Shown here: positions 21,641-33,915 of the stretch, one piece after another
Layout: the number at the start of each line of letters is the position of its first letter
How positions within the stretch are numbered: position 1 is the first letter of the stretch
Assembly (NCBI GenBank): GCA_029204225.1
Contig: CM055104.1
Coordinates: 50,070,182 to 50,134,181, forward strand
Length of the DNA stretch: 64,000 nt
Direction: 5' to 3'
Source: Diphasiastrum complanatum
Lineage: Eukaryota > Streptophyta > Lycopodiopsida > Lycopodiales > Lycopodiaceae
The notes under the pieces: model-generated
What the model was told of the DNA's origin: nothing
What the model saw: the letters and a program-made list of their open reading frames with translations, nothing else
The model's database searches: none
Position numbers and translations under genes: made by a program

Positions 21641-22805
21641 ATCCTACAATCTACCAACAGATCTAAGGCTAGAGCACAATCTAGAATGCTACAGATCAAA
21701 GCAAAACTAATTCCTCACAAATAGAAAGAATACATAACCAAAATAATATACGAAGAAGACACCAATCTCGAGTTAGAGAGAGAATATTAAAACAAGCAAA
21801 ATAGCATGAGATCCAATTTTGACATTATGACATTACCAAAGCTTGATTCATCATTAGATATGAATGAGAATGATATGTACGTATATAGGAGAGCCAAAAT
21901 TTGTGGTACTCCTTGCAATCAATGCGTTCCCTAGACCTAATCAAGTGTAAACTATTACCATATTGACACCTAACAGCTTGCATGTTGAAATTGCACCTAA
22001 CTCCTACCTACTTTGCCAAATGTCAAATTCTCAACTATGAACCTACAAAACTACATGCATGTATCAAATAGTGTTTTCATGTCTTGCATGTGACTTCCCT
22101 AGATGACTTGGACATGTGTAGAACATGTATACTGACTTGCATGTTGCATGCATGCACTCTAACTTATTTTGCATGTCATCTAGTTTTATGCATGTCATCA
22201 AATCTAGATCTACCTAACTCAAACTCGCCCTAATCTATAAGGTCATGTGCTCAATTCACATACCTTTGATATATACAATGGAACAAAGTGAAATATGACC
22301 GTGTAGACATTGTGCATGTCATGTAGCTCGAGTTTGTACATTCTAGAAAATAATATTACAACTTGTAAACGCACAAGCAAGATGATTTTCCTCATCAACC
22401 CCTATAGACAAGTTGGATAGCTTTTTATTCTTGACAGGGTTCATGGTCTAGGATTTATTGCTCAAAGTTTAGGGTTTAGGCTTTATCCTTGATGGTCTAG
22501 GGGTTAAGACCTTTTTTGTAGAGCATATTCATAATTTGAAGTTCTTAGACTCTCATTAGCCACTACCTATTCTCAGCCTAAGGACACAATGTCGCAAAAC
22601 TTTAGGCGTCAGAAGCCAAGTACTCAGCTGAAAACTTCTTTGTTCTTTGCATCAAACTATATTCAACTCATTCGGGTTGAAATAGAACGATACTCATCGT
22701 TGAGGGCTCAAGGACTCCAGTAACTCATTACAAATCTAGATAAAACTCAACTCGTTTATCATAGGCATTCTATATATGTTAGACATATCAAGCTCTTGCA
22801 TCAAC
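21641..22805. other. Noncoding stretch, GCATG-rich, no gene seen
   Basis: No credible frame is present. A stretch at about 22040-22210 is strikingly rich in TGCATG/CATGCA words. TAGGGTTTAGG-like fragments occur at about 22430-22500. It may be the decayed noncoding part of the neighbouring gypsy elements. Confidence 0.35.
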
Positions 22806-22809
22806 TCTG

Positions 22810-23050
22810 CCCAACGAGCTTTCCGACCCCAAGCTCAAGTTGATTGCAAAGGTATCTGAGACTTTCATGTTTTTTACTCTCGAACGCAACTAGTCATCCA
22901 CCCTGAGTTAGTACAACACCAACTGCAAAGTCGCTAGCATCTGTTTCGACCACAAATGGCTGATTGGGGTCGATGACTTTTCAAACTGGTGCTGTAGCTA
23001 AGGCTGTTTTGAGAGCATCAAAGCTCTCCTGTGTAGAGTGGGAAAAGGAG
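22810..23050 (-). pseudogene. Ty3/gypsy RNase H fragment
   Basis: The minus strand encodes QESFDALKTALATAPV, a stop, then KVIDPNQPFVVETDASDFAV followed by GVVL and VAFESKKHE. This is the classic junction of gypsy RT and RNase H with the ETDASD catalytic Asp. Only about 75 codons survive, flanked on both sides by unrelated sequence. Confidence 0.8.
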
Positions 23051-23539
23051 GACCAACTTTGCGACTGAATGATTAACGTGCTTGCGGAGATGCAGCACGG
23101 TGAGAAACTACCCACATTGGAAGACTTGGGGCTAACCAATGAATGGGAGGGCTTACCTGGCTTCATTCAGCTGATACAGTCAGCTCACCTGCTCCAAAAT
23201 CGAACTGTAGTTTTAAGGATACCACCCACAGGCTATTACTGATGCACACAAAGTGTTGACCGAAGGTATTCAAAATAAATTTAAAGTTAGTATCGACCAA
23301 CTGATTTGGGTAACACCAAAATTGCAAGTTTGCTTGTCTCCAACAACTGGGCATGATGACGGCGAGGCCACCACCCCAACTATCTCCAAGCACGGCGGAT
23401 TCCTTCATCAGAGGATTACCCCCTCAATATCTATGGAAAGATATTCACAACAAGGGAGAGAGTCTACCAATAAACAACAACACCACTAGTTGTATCGATT
23501 GAAATCGATTAACATATGCCAGAGATCAGTATTATGATT

Positions 23540-23920
23540 GCAAGATAGACGGTCTACAATGTGTTGTTGGACGACGGATCAGTTGTAAACCTGATAACAG
23601 AGGAACGACGACTGGCGTTGGGTTTAGATAAATCCGCTAAATCCCCGTATAATTTAAGGATGGCAGATGGCTTCATAGTAAACAATATTGGGATACTAAA
23701 AAATGCTCGTGCCAAGGTACATGGAATTCCTTACTCAGTATCATTTATCGTCATCAAAAAAGCAACGGATCCATGCTACAACATTCTACAGCTGGGTAGT
23801 ATACCCTGGTCAAGAGATGCCAAGGTTTCCCATGATTGGGAAAACAACAAGGTGACCATCCAAGAAAACAGAAGCGTACAAAGAGTTCACTTGGGTAAAT
23901 GTTTGGGTGCGAACATAAGA
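23540..23920 (+). pseudogene. Gypsy (Tat-like) retropepsin fragment
   Basis: The 144-codon frame contains VLLDDGSVVNLITEERRLAL (DDGS in place of DTGS/DSGS), YNLRMADGFIVNNIGILKNA and DAKVSHDWENNKVTIQE. This resembles the protease of Tat-type plant gypsy elements (LRMADxxxVxPIGxIxxL). No gag or RT follows; after about 23920 the frame runs into the telomere-like block. Confidence 0.7.
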
Positions 23921-23964
23921 AGTAAGAACACCCAATGTGTTGGTGTGTTATGGTTTTTTTTAGA

Positions 23965-24220
23965 AATCTCTCAAACTTTAAACCCTAAATGCTAAATTCT
24001 AAACCATAAACCATAAACCCTAAACTTGAAACCCTACTCTCTAAACCGTACTTCAGAAATCCTAAACTCTAAAACCCTAAACTTTAAACTCGAAACCATT
24101 TACTCTGGGTTTCTAAATCTGAAACCCTTATCTAAAATTTAAAGTCTAAACTCTTTACCCTAATTCCTAAACTCTAAACCCTAGTCCTTGAACTGTAAAC
24201 TGTAAAACAAATACTTTCAA
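23965..24220. repeat. Degenerate interstitial telomere-like repeats
   Basis: About 250 bp are composed of variants of CCCTAAA (AAACCCTAAAC, AAACCATAAAC, AAACCCTACTC, AACTCTAAACCCTAG). Three exact AACCCTAAA units and many one- or two-base variants are present on this strand. CCCTAAA is the common plant telomere unit. It is old and degenerate, not a terminus. Confidence 0.8.
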
Positions 24221-25234
24221 GCGTAAACACTACAGCCTACTTTGCAAACCATATACCCATACACCCTAAATAGAAATTTGTTTTTGGGAAATAAATATAA
24301 TATTTTTTTTTTTTTTGGATTTTGCTAAACATTATAAACCTAACATCATACAAATTGAATATACTATCATCCTCTATTGGTGTACCCATAAATTCAAAAT
24401 AATATTTTCAAAGACTTAATATAAAGCACCAAAACTTTACTAAACTACTTTGATGGCATTTATATACACTTATTATCTTATCACCCAAGGACAATCATCT
24501 CTTAACGAATTAAAGCACCATATTAGAGTACAATTTAAACTAATAGTAGAAGACATAGCTTTCTAGTGTATTATTATATAAACACAAACAAAATGGTGAC
24601 AAAAATAATAATAATATGGAGACTCATTTTTGTAATATTATTTGAAAAACTATATAGTAACAAATATTTTAAAATATTAAAAAAAAATTGCTTGAAATAA
24701 ATTTTTATGAATGCAATATAGATTCAAAATAATTTTTTATAATTTCTAATTTTTTACAATAATAATTTGTACAAACTCAAAAATATTTATGTAATTTAGT
24801 TTTATAACACACAAATTCTAATAAAACAAAAAATTATTTCAATGCACATCTAAAATTACATGAGTTTTGAAAATATTTAAATTTTTTAAAAAAGAAATTT
24901 TTTTCTGAACATCATCATAAGTAGGAACTTGAAATTTTATTAATAAATTTTAATATTTTAAAAGATAAAAAATACTACCAATTTAAATAATATCTATTAT
25001 TTTTGGAGAATATGATTTTAGAATAAACTCAAAATAGTATTGTCATTTCAAAACAACATTCAGTAAAACAAAAATTTATTAAATTTATATTAAAAGAGTA
25101 ACATTGAAAATAAATTTTAAAATATTTGAAAGTATTTCAAGTAGCAAATAATATTTGAAAATATTTCATGCAGCAACTAATATTAAAAAATATAAATGAA
25201 CTTAAAAACTTCATGTCACAAAAGTTTGAAATTC
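24221..25234. other. AT-rich stretch without gene
   Basis: Extremely AT-rich sequence with homopolymer runs (T16 at about 24302). No frame of interest is seen on either strand. Confidence 0.5.
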
Positions 25235-28150
25235 ATATATAATCTTTAAAATGATGAAACAGTCTTTTACATGCTTCCCAAAAATCATCAAGGTGATTGA
25301 CATCTTTGGGCTTCTCTGGAGGAGCCTCAGTAGAGACAATGGTAATCTCTTCGACAGTTTCCTCTATAGTGACAACATTATAATCTTGAACTATGACATT
25401 TGCAAAGTCCTTTGTGTCACCCACTTTTCCACTAGCGGGAGGTTGTGGTTCTTTCGACAATGAAATTTCGTCATCTGTAGACTTCCCTACCTCAATTAAT
25501 TCATTTGACAAATTTTTGCATTTCTACAAATTCTACTAAGCTAGAATCTAATTCTACAACAGCAACATGTCTGTCTTTTTGCAAAGCACATGCACTTGTA
25601 CTACTGCTACTGCTAAACAAATCTAAAATCCAATTTGTTGGGTGTGAAAGAATTTGAATAAGACGATTAATTTATTGTTGTGGCTTTTGATAAGAATAAG
25701 CCATGGAACCTGTCATCAAATTTTTCAATTTTTTTGTTACTGTTGGAAATTGGAACAAGTTTTCAAACTTAGTTAGGCTGGTGGTGTTGTAGTACAGCAT
25801 AGAACGTTTGTCATCCAACGAATAATAAGCAATGATTATGCATTCAATCTCATTGCACAATCGTACACCACCAGCATTGCGAACATTGGGCTTGTACCTA
25901 CAAAAGGAAAAGTAAATTATTATTTTAAACAATAATCTATGCTAAGCATAGAATATATCAAAATTAAAACAAATAAAACTAAGTTTTTAGAAACTTGAAA
26001 ACGTACCACATAGCATTTCCAATCCCAGCATTGCAAAAAGTTAGAAGTGTTTTTTGCTATGAAAGCGATTGCCAATTTGAATGGAATATCACAACTCTCC
26101 AAATAAGAGAAGTTGTGATTTCAAGAAATCTCTGCATCACACTATGGATCTCAGTGAATTTCAATGGACAATCATCATTTAGAGATTCTTTCATTTGAAA
26201 TCCATAGGGAATGTCGGTAACACAAAGAGTGTTTTCTTTAGAAAATTTGCCGAATCTCCCTACAATCTCCTTCTTTCACAGTGTAAAAACACGGTTGATT
26301 ATCGACATATTTTGGGAGGTATGTCTCTGTTGAATTCTCCTCGCAATAGTATAATCTCGTGCCAATCTTTCTTTGTCTTTTTTTTTGGCCTTCGCTTTTA
26401 GAATATGTTGTTTGTACTGCTCTAAAATAACTTTATTTTTCTTGTCTTCAACAGACTGAAAGAAGAGAGAATGCAACTATGCTTAGCAAAGGATACACCA
26501 AATAAATATTAAAAAAATTTCAATGTTAAGCAAGGTAAAATGAAGAATGCACTATGCTTAGCATAGGATGAACATAATAAATATTTAAAAAATTAAATTT
26601 ATGCTAAGTTTGAGATCCTAGCTTAGATAATACAATTCTATGCTTAGCATGAGATATGAATCATTGAAATAAAAAATTAATATGTTTATGTATCAAGCAT
26701 GAGTGAAATGAATATCATATTTCTAAATAATCTAAAAAAAAGAGTGAGGACTTCATTTTTATTGCTCAGAGAATAAAACCTCTAGCACTCCTCAAAATCT
26801 ATGTAGTTCAATCCTATTACCATGGCCTCTTGAACTTTCATAAATAATTTATGTCTGTATTAGAAAACAAATTAGTGATCAATATCACAAAAAAATAAAA
26901 ATAAAAATAACAATTAGTATTAAGAAATGTTATTTAAAAACAAAAAAGAATCTGACCTTTTAAATTCCTTGCCCATTTTAGCAAGGGAGAGTTGACCATC
27001 GGCAACCCTCGAGAGGACATTGATTATTAACTCGGAAGAATTTATTCCCTACATATTTTTCCACTAGAAAATACCCATCTTTGTTGATATGAGTTTTAAT
27101 GTGTGAGTGGTGTTTGGATTTTGAATCTCCTTGAGCTGGCTAGCCCTTTATTTCGAAATTTTGTCATTTGTCAAAGAATTTGATCTCTAATTTTAGAGAT
27201 CTCAAATGAATCCTTCAGAGGTTGGATAGACGCTCTAGGCTAAACGAAAGTGGACTCTTCTATTTTTTTCTACTTTTTTCAGAAGAACTACTATTGGTCG
27301 ATTGGCCATGGATTTGTTTCTAGACTTTGGTTTCTCGGTTGCAGGTTTAGTATGTGAAACAGCCTGAGATCTTTTTTTGGGGGGAAGGGGGCTGATTCTG
27401 AGGGTGCAGATTTAGCAGTTTTATCTGTGTTGAAAGGGACAGTGGAAGAAGCTATTTTGTCACGTGCCACCGCCACTGACTTTGTACTATGGGAAGAATA
27501 GAATGGATTCTTTCCCTCAGCAACAACAAAGAGCACGTTTCTTAGACATTGTTTGAGGTTCTACATAATACAAAATAGAGGAATATTTAGTTGGATTAGG
27601 TCTATTGAACAAGATGAAGTAATGATTTAATTTATGCAACCACTCTTCAATGTCAATGGTATTAAAGTCATTATTGAATTTCTAAATGATAATCTTATCC
27701 TTGTATTCCTGAGCATCAAAGTGATTCTGTTGTTCATGAAACCTCATTGACTGTTGCTCTCATTGTTCCAGTCTCACCGGTTATCTAGTATGACTCTATA
27801 ATATATGTTTTTCCTTGTCCATGTCAATTCTTCGGACATCTTGAAAAGATGTTACATTTTGTGATGGAGACGGTAGTTGGTATGATGTAGATGGCTCAAA
27901 GATGTTTGTCTTGCCCACCAAATAGGCTAGCAAACAATTTTGTCCATTTCACATCATTATCTTGCCTATTTTGATTTATTTCTTGCAACATTCCAACTAT
28001 CAGATCTTGTATTACCTGCAGTTTACCTAGAATGTCTTCTTGTTGGTTCAAAACCTGCAGTTCTTCCATAGCTTCTTCAGTAGGCAAGTTATATTCCCGT
28101 AGAATATCCAAGATATATTTTTCGAAGGGCAGCCTGGTCCCGAAGTTCAC
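25235..28150 (-). pseudogene. Multi-exon transposon gene with DNA methyltransferase (DPPY-type) domain, decayed
   Basis: On the minus strand the end of the gene carries, in order: CVTDIPYGFQMKESLNDD (motif IV, DPPY changed to DIPY), EIHSVMQRFLEITTSLIW, GNAMWY|KPNVRNAGGVRLCNE split by a GT..AG intron (about 26017-25899), and NWILDLFSSSSSSTSACA. The last is motif I, where DLFSGSGS has lost its glycines. Motif IV before motif I is the order of beta-class N4-cytosine/N6-adenine methyltransferases. In-frame stops lie at about 26275, 26054 and 25672. Upstream frames (28150-27896 with VLNQQEDILGKLQVIQDLIV; 27536-27291) look like earlier exons with a coiled coil. An acidic tail follows motif I (25511-25235). 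It is inactive here. Confidence 0.65.
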
Positions 28151-28159
28151 TGGCCATGT

Positions 28160-28163
<4 letters not shown>

Positions 28164-28240
<77 letters not shown>

Positions 28241-28243
28241 GGG
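28164..28243. repeat. (AG)n microsatellite followed by poly-G
   Basis: About 33 AG units (28164-28230) run directly into 13 G (28231-28243). The following 240 bp stay strongly purine-rich and G-rich. The long frames here on both strands are low-complexity artefacts. Confidence 0.97.
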
Positions 28244-29090
28244 CAGGTGGGGGTAGGGTATAGGAGAGGGTACGTAGGCCGTAGGCTAGGGAGCGGGGCA
28301 AAGAATATGTGGGGGCGTGAGAACTGAGGAGGGGAGGCAAAAAATTGGTAGAGGGGGGCAAGAAATAGGGGAGGTTTGGGCGGTGAGGAAAAGGTTAGGA
28401 CAATGCGAGAAATCAGAGAGGAACATGAGAAAAAGAGAAATACGAAAAATAGGGGAGAGCGAGGGGGGCAAGGGAGGGGGCGAGTAAATAAAAAGTTTTT
28501 AAAAATAGTCTTGCGATAAATGAGCGAATAATAGACTTATTACAAATAGAAAGTTTTTAGAAATAACAAGTGCGAATAAATGACGAGTAATAGATTTTTT
28601 TAAAAATAATTTCAGAAATAGTAGGTGTGAGAAATAGAACAAAAAATAAAATTTTAATTTTTAAAAAGTTTTCAAAATTAGTAGACACGAGCAAAAGGAC
28701 GAGTAATAGTTTGCTAAAAATACAGATTTAAAAAAGAACATGCAAACTTCATTCTGAAGGCAGCGAAAAAATTCTACAAAGAAATACAGCTTCAAAATGG
28801 ATAAAAGGTGAAGTGTTTCTCTCTCACTTGTAAAAAACATTTCCAGAATTCTGGCTAGTCTGACCCACCTCCATTAATTTGATCATTACTCTCTCAATAT
28901 CGATCCAAATCACAAAAACTCAGTACCTATGAAAATTCGTTAATTATGGTATAGAGTATATAATATAATAAAAGATAAGTACTTTGATTTGTTTTGAAAA
29001 ATCTGTTTTGAGTACTTTGATGCATTTGATTACTTTCTTGTTTTTTCTGATGTCAACATTGTATCATCTACAATTGGATATCTCTACAGA
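28244..29090. other. Purine-rich then AT-rich noncoding stretch
   Basis: To about 28490 the strand is G/A-rich. From 28500 to 28740 a degenerate repeat of roughly 80-90 bp recurs around the words AAATGAGCGA/AAATGACGAG + TAATAG. I see no gene. Confidence 0.35.
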
Positions 29091-29099
29091 TTTGACACC

Positions 29100-30830
29100 T
29101 ATACAGAGAAGATGAGGCAAAGAAATTTCAATATATGCTGAGTATTGTTCCCATTATAGGAAAGAAGGAAAGAAGAACTTGGATTTGTGGACAAATGGAA
29201 CATTGTATCCTCAAGATCCTAGCACTTTGACTCATCCCACATTCTCTTCAATAACTCATCTAGTTACATGGATATGCAATGGGCATACTGGATTACTAGG
29301 ATATTGTGAGAGATTGGAGAACTATGGAAATCAATTTTCTATGAAAAAAATTCACTTTCTAGAATGTGAGTTGATACGCATATCCTCTTATTGTCATAAA
29401 AGATATTGTCTTGTCGAAAAAACTTCAGAGGAAAATGAAGAACATAAAAGAAATAATGAATCATTAGAGAAGATAACATTTGATATCAAATCTAAACTAG
29501 AGCAAATGCAATCAATCTTGCTATTAGATTTGAAAACTTAAAATTATTGAGGAATGTGAAAGTGGCTAAGAAGAAGGCTAATGATATATGGTGATTGGCA
29601 TCTTTTCAGATAATTTTTCTCATTCTTACATTCAATGGGTAGTATTAGTTCTTATTTAACTAAGTTTGATTTATTCTTTGGATAGGTACTGAAGAAGGAT
29701 CATGATATATTATCATGAATATTCTTTAGGACATATTACCCTAAGATCATCAAGGACCATATGGATGGAGAATTTCTCAACGTTCTAGGAGTTGGAGACT
29801 TCAATGTTGAATAAGCACTTAGCAAGTGATTTGAAAGCATTGAAATGCATGTATAATGTCTCTCATAGTGCTACATCTAAACATCCTTGTTTGTACTGCA
29901 TGAAAATGGCGAAAGATGATACTAGGACTACAGGCATTATGAGAGAAAATGCAGATCTAAACTGGAAGCATATATTGCCTATTCTCGTAAAATGTGTGCA
30001 TGTTTGCACTAGACTTAATGCAAAAGTTAGAATAATAGAGAAACTCATTTATCTTCATATATTGTTTGCTCAGAATACTAAGCCAGCATCATCCTCGAAG
30101 GAATCTATCTCTCAATTAGAAGATGTTCTATAGAAAGCATGACTTCATAAGAGACATGTCAAAATATAGAAAGATAAAAAGCTTTTAGAAAAGTCAAGAA
30201 ATATGCCTACTAAGCCAAGCATAGGAGGAGCAAAAGCACATCAATTTCTATCAAACCACACTCTGTTTGGAAAGATATCATTGCTACCACACATCGATTC
30301 CTATCAAACCACACTGATAAGGCTTCTAATATTCAACACTTTGTTTGAAAAGATATCCTCTTAGGACTTTGAGGTGAGGGGCTCAACTAGATTACTAAAA
30401 ATTGATGTATGGATGAAATTTGACAATATGATTAAAATTTTAAGAAAAGATAAATTTTCTAGATGTGATATTGATAAGAAAGCTCTACAAAAGACTTGTG
30501 TCGAGTTTGTTGATGCAGTATCAAAAGCATGAGGAGCAGATCACATCACTCATTATATGGTTAGTATAAATGATTAGAGCTTCTTTCAATTGAACTATAT
30601 ATATTGATCAAAACATAAGACTGACACTACGATTTTGACATGTGCAGCATATACTAAGAGATCATAAAACATTTTTTGCAAACACATATGGAAGCCTGAG
30701 TGACGGTCATCATAAAGGATGTAGAAGTCACATTGGCAAGCACGGGCAACATTTCATCAAAATACATGACATGGAGGAACCAATGAAAAATGAAACTATA
30801 TTTGTCAATTATTTCAGTGGTTATACCTAT
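29100..30830 (+). pseudogene. Family E transposon gene, several exons, decayed (copy E1)
   Basis: Remnant exons in order: 29179-29541 (FSSITHLVTWICNGHTGLLG, then a Lys/Glu-rich helix); 29683-30133, beginning after a TAG acceptor with VLKKDHDIL and containing IIKDHMDGEFLNVLGVGDFN, DLKALKCMYNVSH, PCLYCMKMAKD and HILPILVKCVHVCTRLNAKV; and 30648-30830 with the HGG exon (QARATFHQNT, HGGT). The first two motifs recur at 61042-61205 and 33138-33320. Stops and frameshifts are frequent. The function is presumably transposition; I know no formal domain name. Confidence 0.6.
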
Positions 30831-30887
30831 AAGAGAAATCTCCTCAAGATCATGCTTACAAGACAAACGCAATGGAAAACACAGTAT

Positions 30888-31530
30888 GGAGAAACCACCC
30901 AACCAAGTAGAAACAACCAATCAATTCTATAAGCTTCACCCCCAAGCCAAGGAATAGAAAGCATGAAAGTAGAGTGAGAGTCTAGCAATGAATCAATCAC
31001 AGTTGTGTGTAGTAGGACAAGTTTGGCCTCCTTATATAGAGCCTAGAACCACATGTGCACTTATTCATGCAAGGTCCTAACTCCCCTATATATAGATTCA
31101 TTTAGAATAGAGTCTCTATGCATGGATCCTCTATTCATAGAATTGCTATTGATAACTCTATACTTGCATTCACTATCCCAAACCTTGTACTAACTCCATT
31201 TAGTGTATTATGGGCCTCACAAGGGTATTAGCTACTTTTGGGTCACGTCCAATATGACATGGCATAACTAACAGCTTGACTTAATGGAGTACCATGTATC
31301 CAAGACTAGGAGTATAATGAATCTTATGTACTAGTCATGGACATAACCTTCTTCCGCCCTTAATTTGGTTTTGTCCTCAAAACAGGAAAAAATCACAAGA
31401 ACAGTCCTTTGAACTTTCATTATTAACCTAGAAAATCATTATCTTTAGTAGGCCTTACACCTCAAACAAGTACTCGGAGATAAACCTAATTTCCAATCTT
31501 CGATCTCTATTTTAGAGTACAAACTCTGGT
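30888..31530 (-). repeat. Gypsy G1 LTR plus 3' noncoding fragment
   Basis: The LTR runs on the minus strand from about 31350 (GGTTATGTCCATG, first T mutated) to about 30888, preceded by a purine tract (AAGGGCGGAAGAAGG) and by 180 bp of the G1 3' noncoding region (31351-31530). It is the most complete of the three G1 LTRs in the window (about 460 bp). A copia C gag begins at the noncoding edge. The other side joins the last E exon. Confidence 0.75.
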
Positions 31531-31539
31531 AAGATGCGA

Positions 31540-32810
31540 CAATGGTACTTCAAAAGGCAATAGACGGAGTTAAAGAGGAAATAGAAGCTCGTGAACGCTA
31601 TGATGATAATGGTGATTCCGAAAATGCTCTATTTACTCAGAAGAATGAATCTTCTAAGAAGTCTAAGTTCAAGAGAGAGTCGTCTAAAAGGAATGAGTCT
31701 AAGACAAATGAACAACAATCTGGTAAACAACAGAAGAATTCTGGTGATAAGAAGATCTGCAACAGATGTAGAAGACTAGGTCACACAGAAGAAAAATGTT
31801 GGTTAAATCCAAAGATTAAATGCATTCATTATCATAAACGGGGTCATGCAGTAGTAGACTATTATCAGAATCCCAAAAACAAAAGAGACCAGAATGAAAG
31901 CGAACCTTCAAATTCAAACTATGTCGAAGAATGCTCTAGAGCAGTAGAAGACAGGGCAACAAGGAACTCAACAATTTATATTAGTGCTGATCAATGCTAT
32001 TCATATAGTTCAATTTGAGAAGTAGTACTTGATTCGGGAGCCACCACATTTTGTTTTCTTGAAACAAATATTGTCTGAGTACAAGAAGACGAACTATTCA
32101 AGATTCATTATACTTGGAGACGGTTCTTAGCACGTGGTTGATGGAACTGGAGTACTATGGCTAGATTGTTATATCTAGCAGACAACACCATATCTGATAT
32201 AACATTTGTAGTATACAAATTGAGCCAATATAATCAGAACCCATGATTGTTGCATTGAAAGTTAGCAAAGAGAGTACCACAATATCTCTAGGAAACGAAA
32301 GACTATGGACTGTATTATTAAAGGAAGCTGGATTTCACATCGAATCTTACAGTGACGCAAGCTGGACATCCATGAAGGATGATAACAAAAGTATTTCAGG
32401 AGGTTGCACTCTAGCATCTGGCGCAGCCATACTCTGGAAAAGCAAGAAGCAAACATCAGTAACTCAATCTTCTTGTGAAGTGAGTAGCCAAGATGGCAAA
32501 CAAGCTGATCTGGATTAAACAGATGTTGGAAGGATTTGATAAATCCATATTTGAACCTTATGTCTTGTCAATGGATAACACTTCAGCAATCTATCTTACG
32601 AAAGATCCTGTATTTCACTCAAAAATAAAGCACATAGCTATCAAATATCATGTGATTCAGGACTTAGTCGAGAAGAATATACTGAAAAAAGCCTTCATAC
32701 CTACAGAGGAAATGACAACTGATATCTTTACGGAGCCAATCAGTAAGGCTTTGTTCGAGAAGCAACGAAGAAGATTGGGGTTAATCCAACTACCCACTTT
32801 GAGAGGGAGC
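31540..32810 (+). pseudogene. Copia family C: gag zinc fingers and RNase H joined, pol mostly deleted
   Basis: The first frame (31542-32018) is a basic gag tail with two knuckles: CNRCRRLGHTEEKCW (intact CX2CX4HX4C) and CIHYHKRGHAVVDYY (cysteines lost). A protease trace follows (VVLDSGATTFCFLE). The sequence then jumps to RNase H (SYSDASWTS, KSISGGCTLASGAAILW, YVLSMDNTSAIYLTKDPVFH, HVIQDLVEKNILKKAF) ending before the LTR. Integrase and RT are absent. Frames are broken several times. Confidence 0.8.
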
Positions 32811-33138
32811 TGTAGAACACCTGATCAGACAGGTCTTGATTCTACTAACAAAGCACGCACTTTACATGACAAAGGATAAGAAACAGAGATGTATACTGAG
32901 TTAGATTCAGAATTATAAATTTGTTTTTGAACAATAGTTTATAATTGTCTAAAAATTGTCTTAAGTTGTCTCTTCTACCGCATACTATTTCCGCACGCAT
33001 ATTCAATCAGAGCAAATACTATTCTATTAGTACATAGATCAAATACAGACCCGATTAAAGACACTGATATTAGTTTGATTTATTCAAACTTTCATCGTGT
33101 TCTCTATGGAAGAATAATTATCTTTTTCCTATAGAACA
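32811..33138 (+). repeat. Copia C 3' LTR (328 bp)
   Basis: It begins TGTAGAACACC directly behind a purine tract (TTTGAGAGGGAGC) and ends TATAGAACA, giving a TG..CA structure. Most of it (from 32892) is repeated, inverted, at 61205-61452. The 5' LTR is not in the window as a recognisable copy. Confidence 0.8.
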
Positions 33139-33910
33139 TGCACTTCAACGACTTCAGGTCTCCAACCAAATGCCATTCCACCTTAAAATCACCTATTCTA
33201 GGAACATTGAGTGATGTGTCGCTGCTATAATTCTTAATTATCTCTAGATAAATTGTTTTACTAAAATCCAAAATAGAATGTCATGATCTTCTTTTAAAAC
33301 CTGTTTGAAATACAAAATCATGAACTATGTTAAGAGAATTGAACAATATTACTCGATCAAGTATATTTAAAACTTAGACCTATAATAGCAAAACGATATC
33401 AGCTTAAAACACAAAACCATAAATTCTCGAAATGAATTAGTTGCTAGTACTCAATAAAATAGATTTAAATCTGGAAAACTGCTAACCACCAGATATTATT
33501 TTCGGACTGCACACTGAAATTAAGACTCTCCGAGTTTATCGTATTGCTTAATGCTCCATTCATAAGTGTAACACTAACCCTTTCTAGCTTTTGTCCCTTT
33601 ATTACTTCTGATTCATCTAACTTGAGAACTAATATCAAATTTTCAACACTTTCACTTGTGATTCCATAAAACTTTACAATAAATTTCAGTAAATGATTCA
33701 AATCTACAAACATATTGTTGGTGGACTCATATGACAAAGTGCCATGTTTTGAGTTATAAATTTCATTGATATGGTAAGGAATACCAATGATGTTTTGCAA
33801 ACCCCTATTTAACACATCCCTTTCTAATTTTATTTGAAATGGCCGAGGAATAGGAGAGTTTTTGTATGTATTTGTCCAAATGCCTCTTTGATAATTTTAA
33901 ACATTGTGTC
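33139..33910 (-). pseudogene. Family E transposon gene, copy E2 part 1 (interrupted by copia A)
   Basis: On the minus strand the exon encodes ERDVLNRGLQNIIGIPYHIN, SYESTNNMFVDLNHLLKFIV, LILVLKLDESEVIKGQ and ENNIWWLAVFQ. After an intron of about 150 bp comes the exon with DHDILFWIF and the SLNVPRIGDF-like block. The 116-codon stretch 33815-33465 is open. It is collinear with 60420-61205 and continues, beyond the copia A insertion, at 37295-37660. Confidence 0.7.
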
Positions 33911-33915
33911 ATATG
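33911..33915. repeat. Copia A target-site duplication, left (ATATG)
   Basis: The five bases ATATG precede the LTR and recur at 37295-37299 behind the other end. The homologous unoccupied site at about 60425 has a single copy. Confidence 0.85.

Noticed and set aside
28032-28361. Long frames of alternating Glu/Arg and Ser/Leu on both strands
   Set aside because: They are translations of the AG microsatellite and poly-G run.
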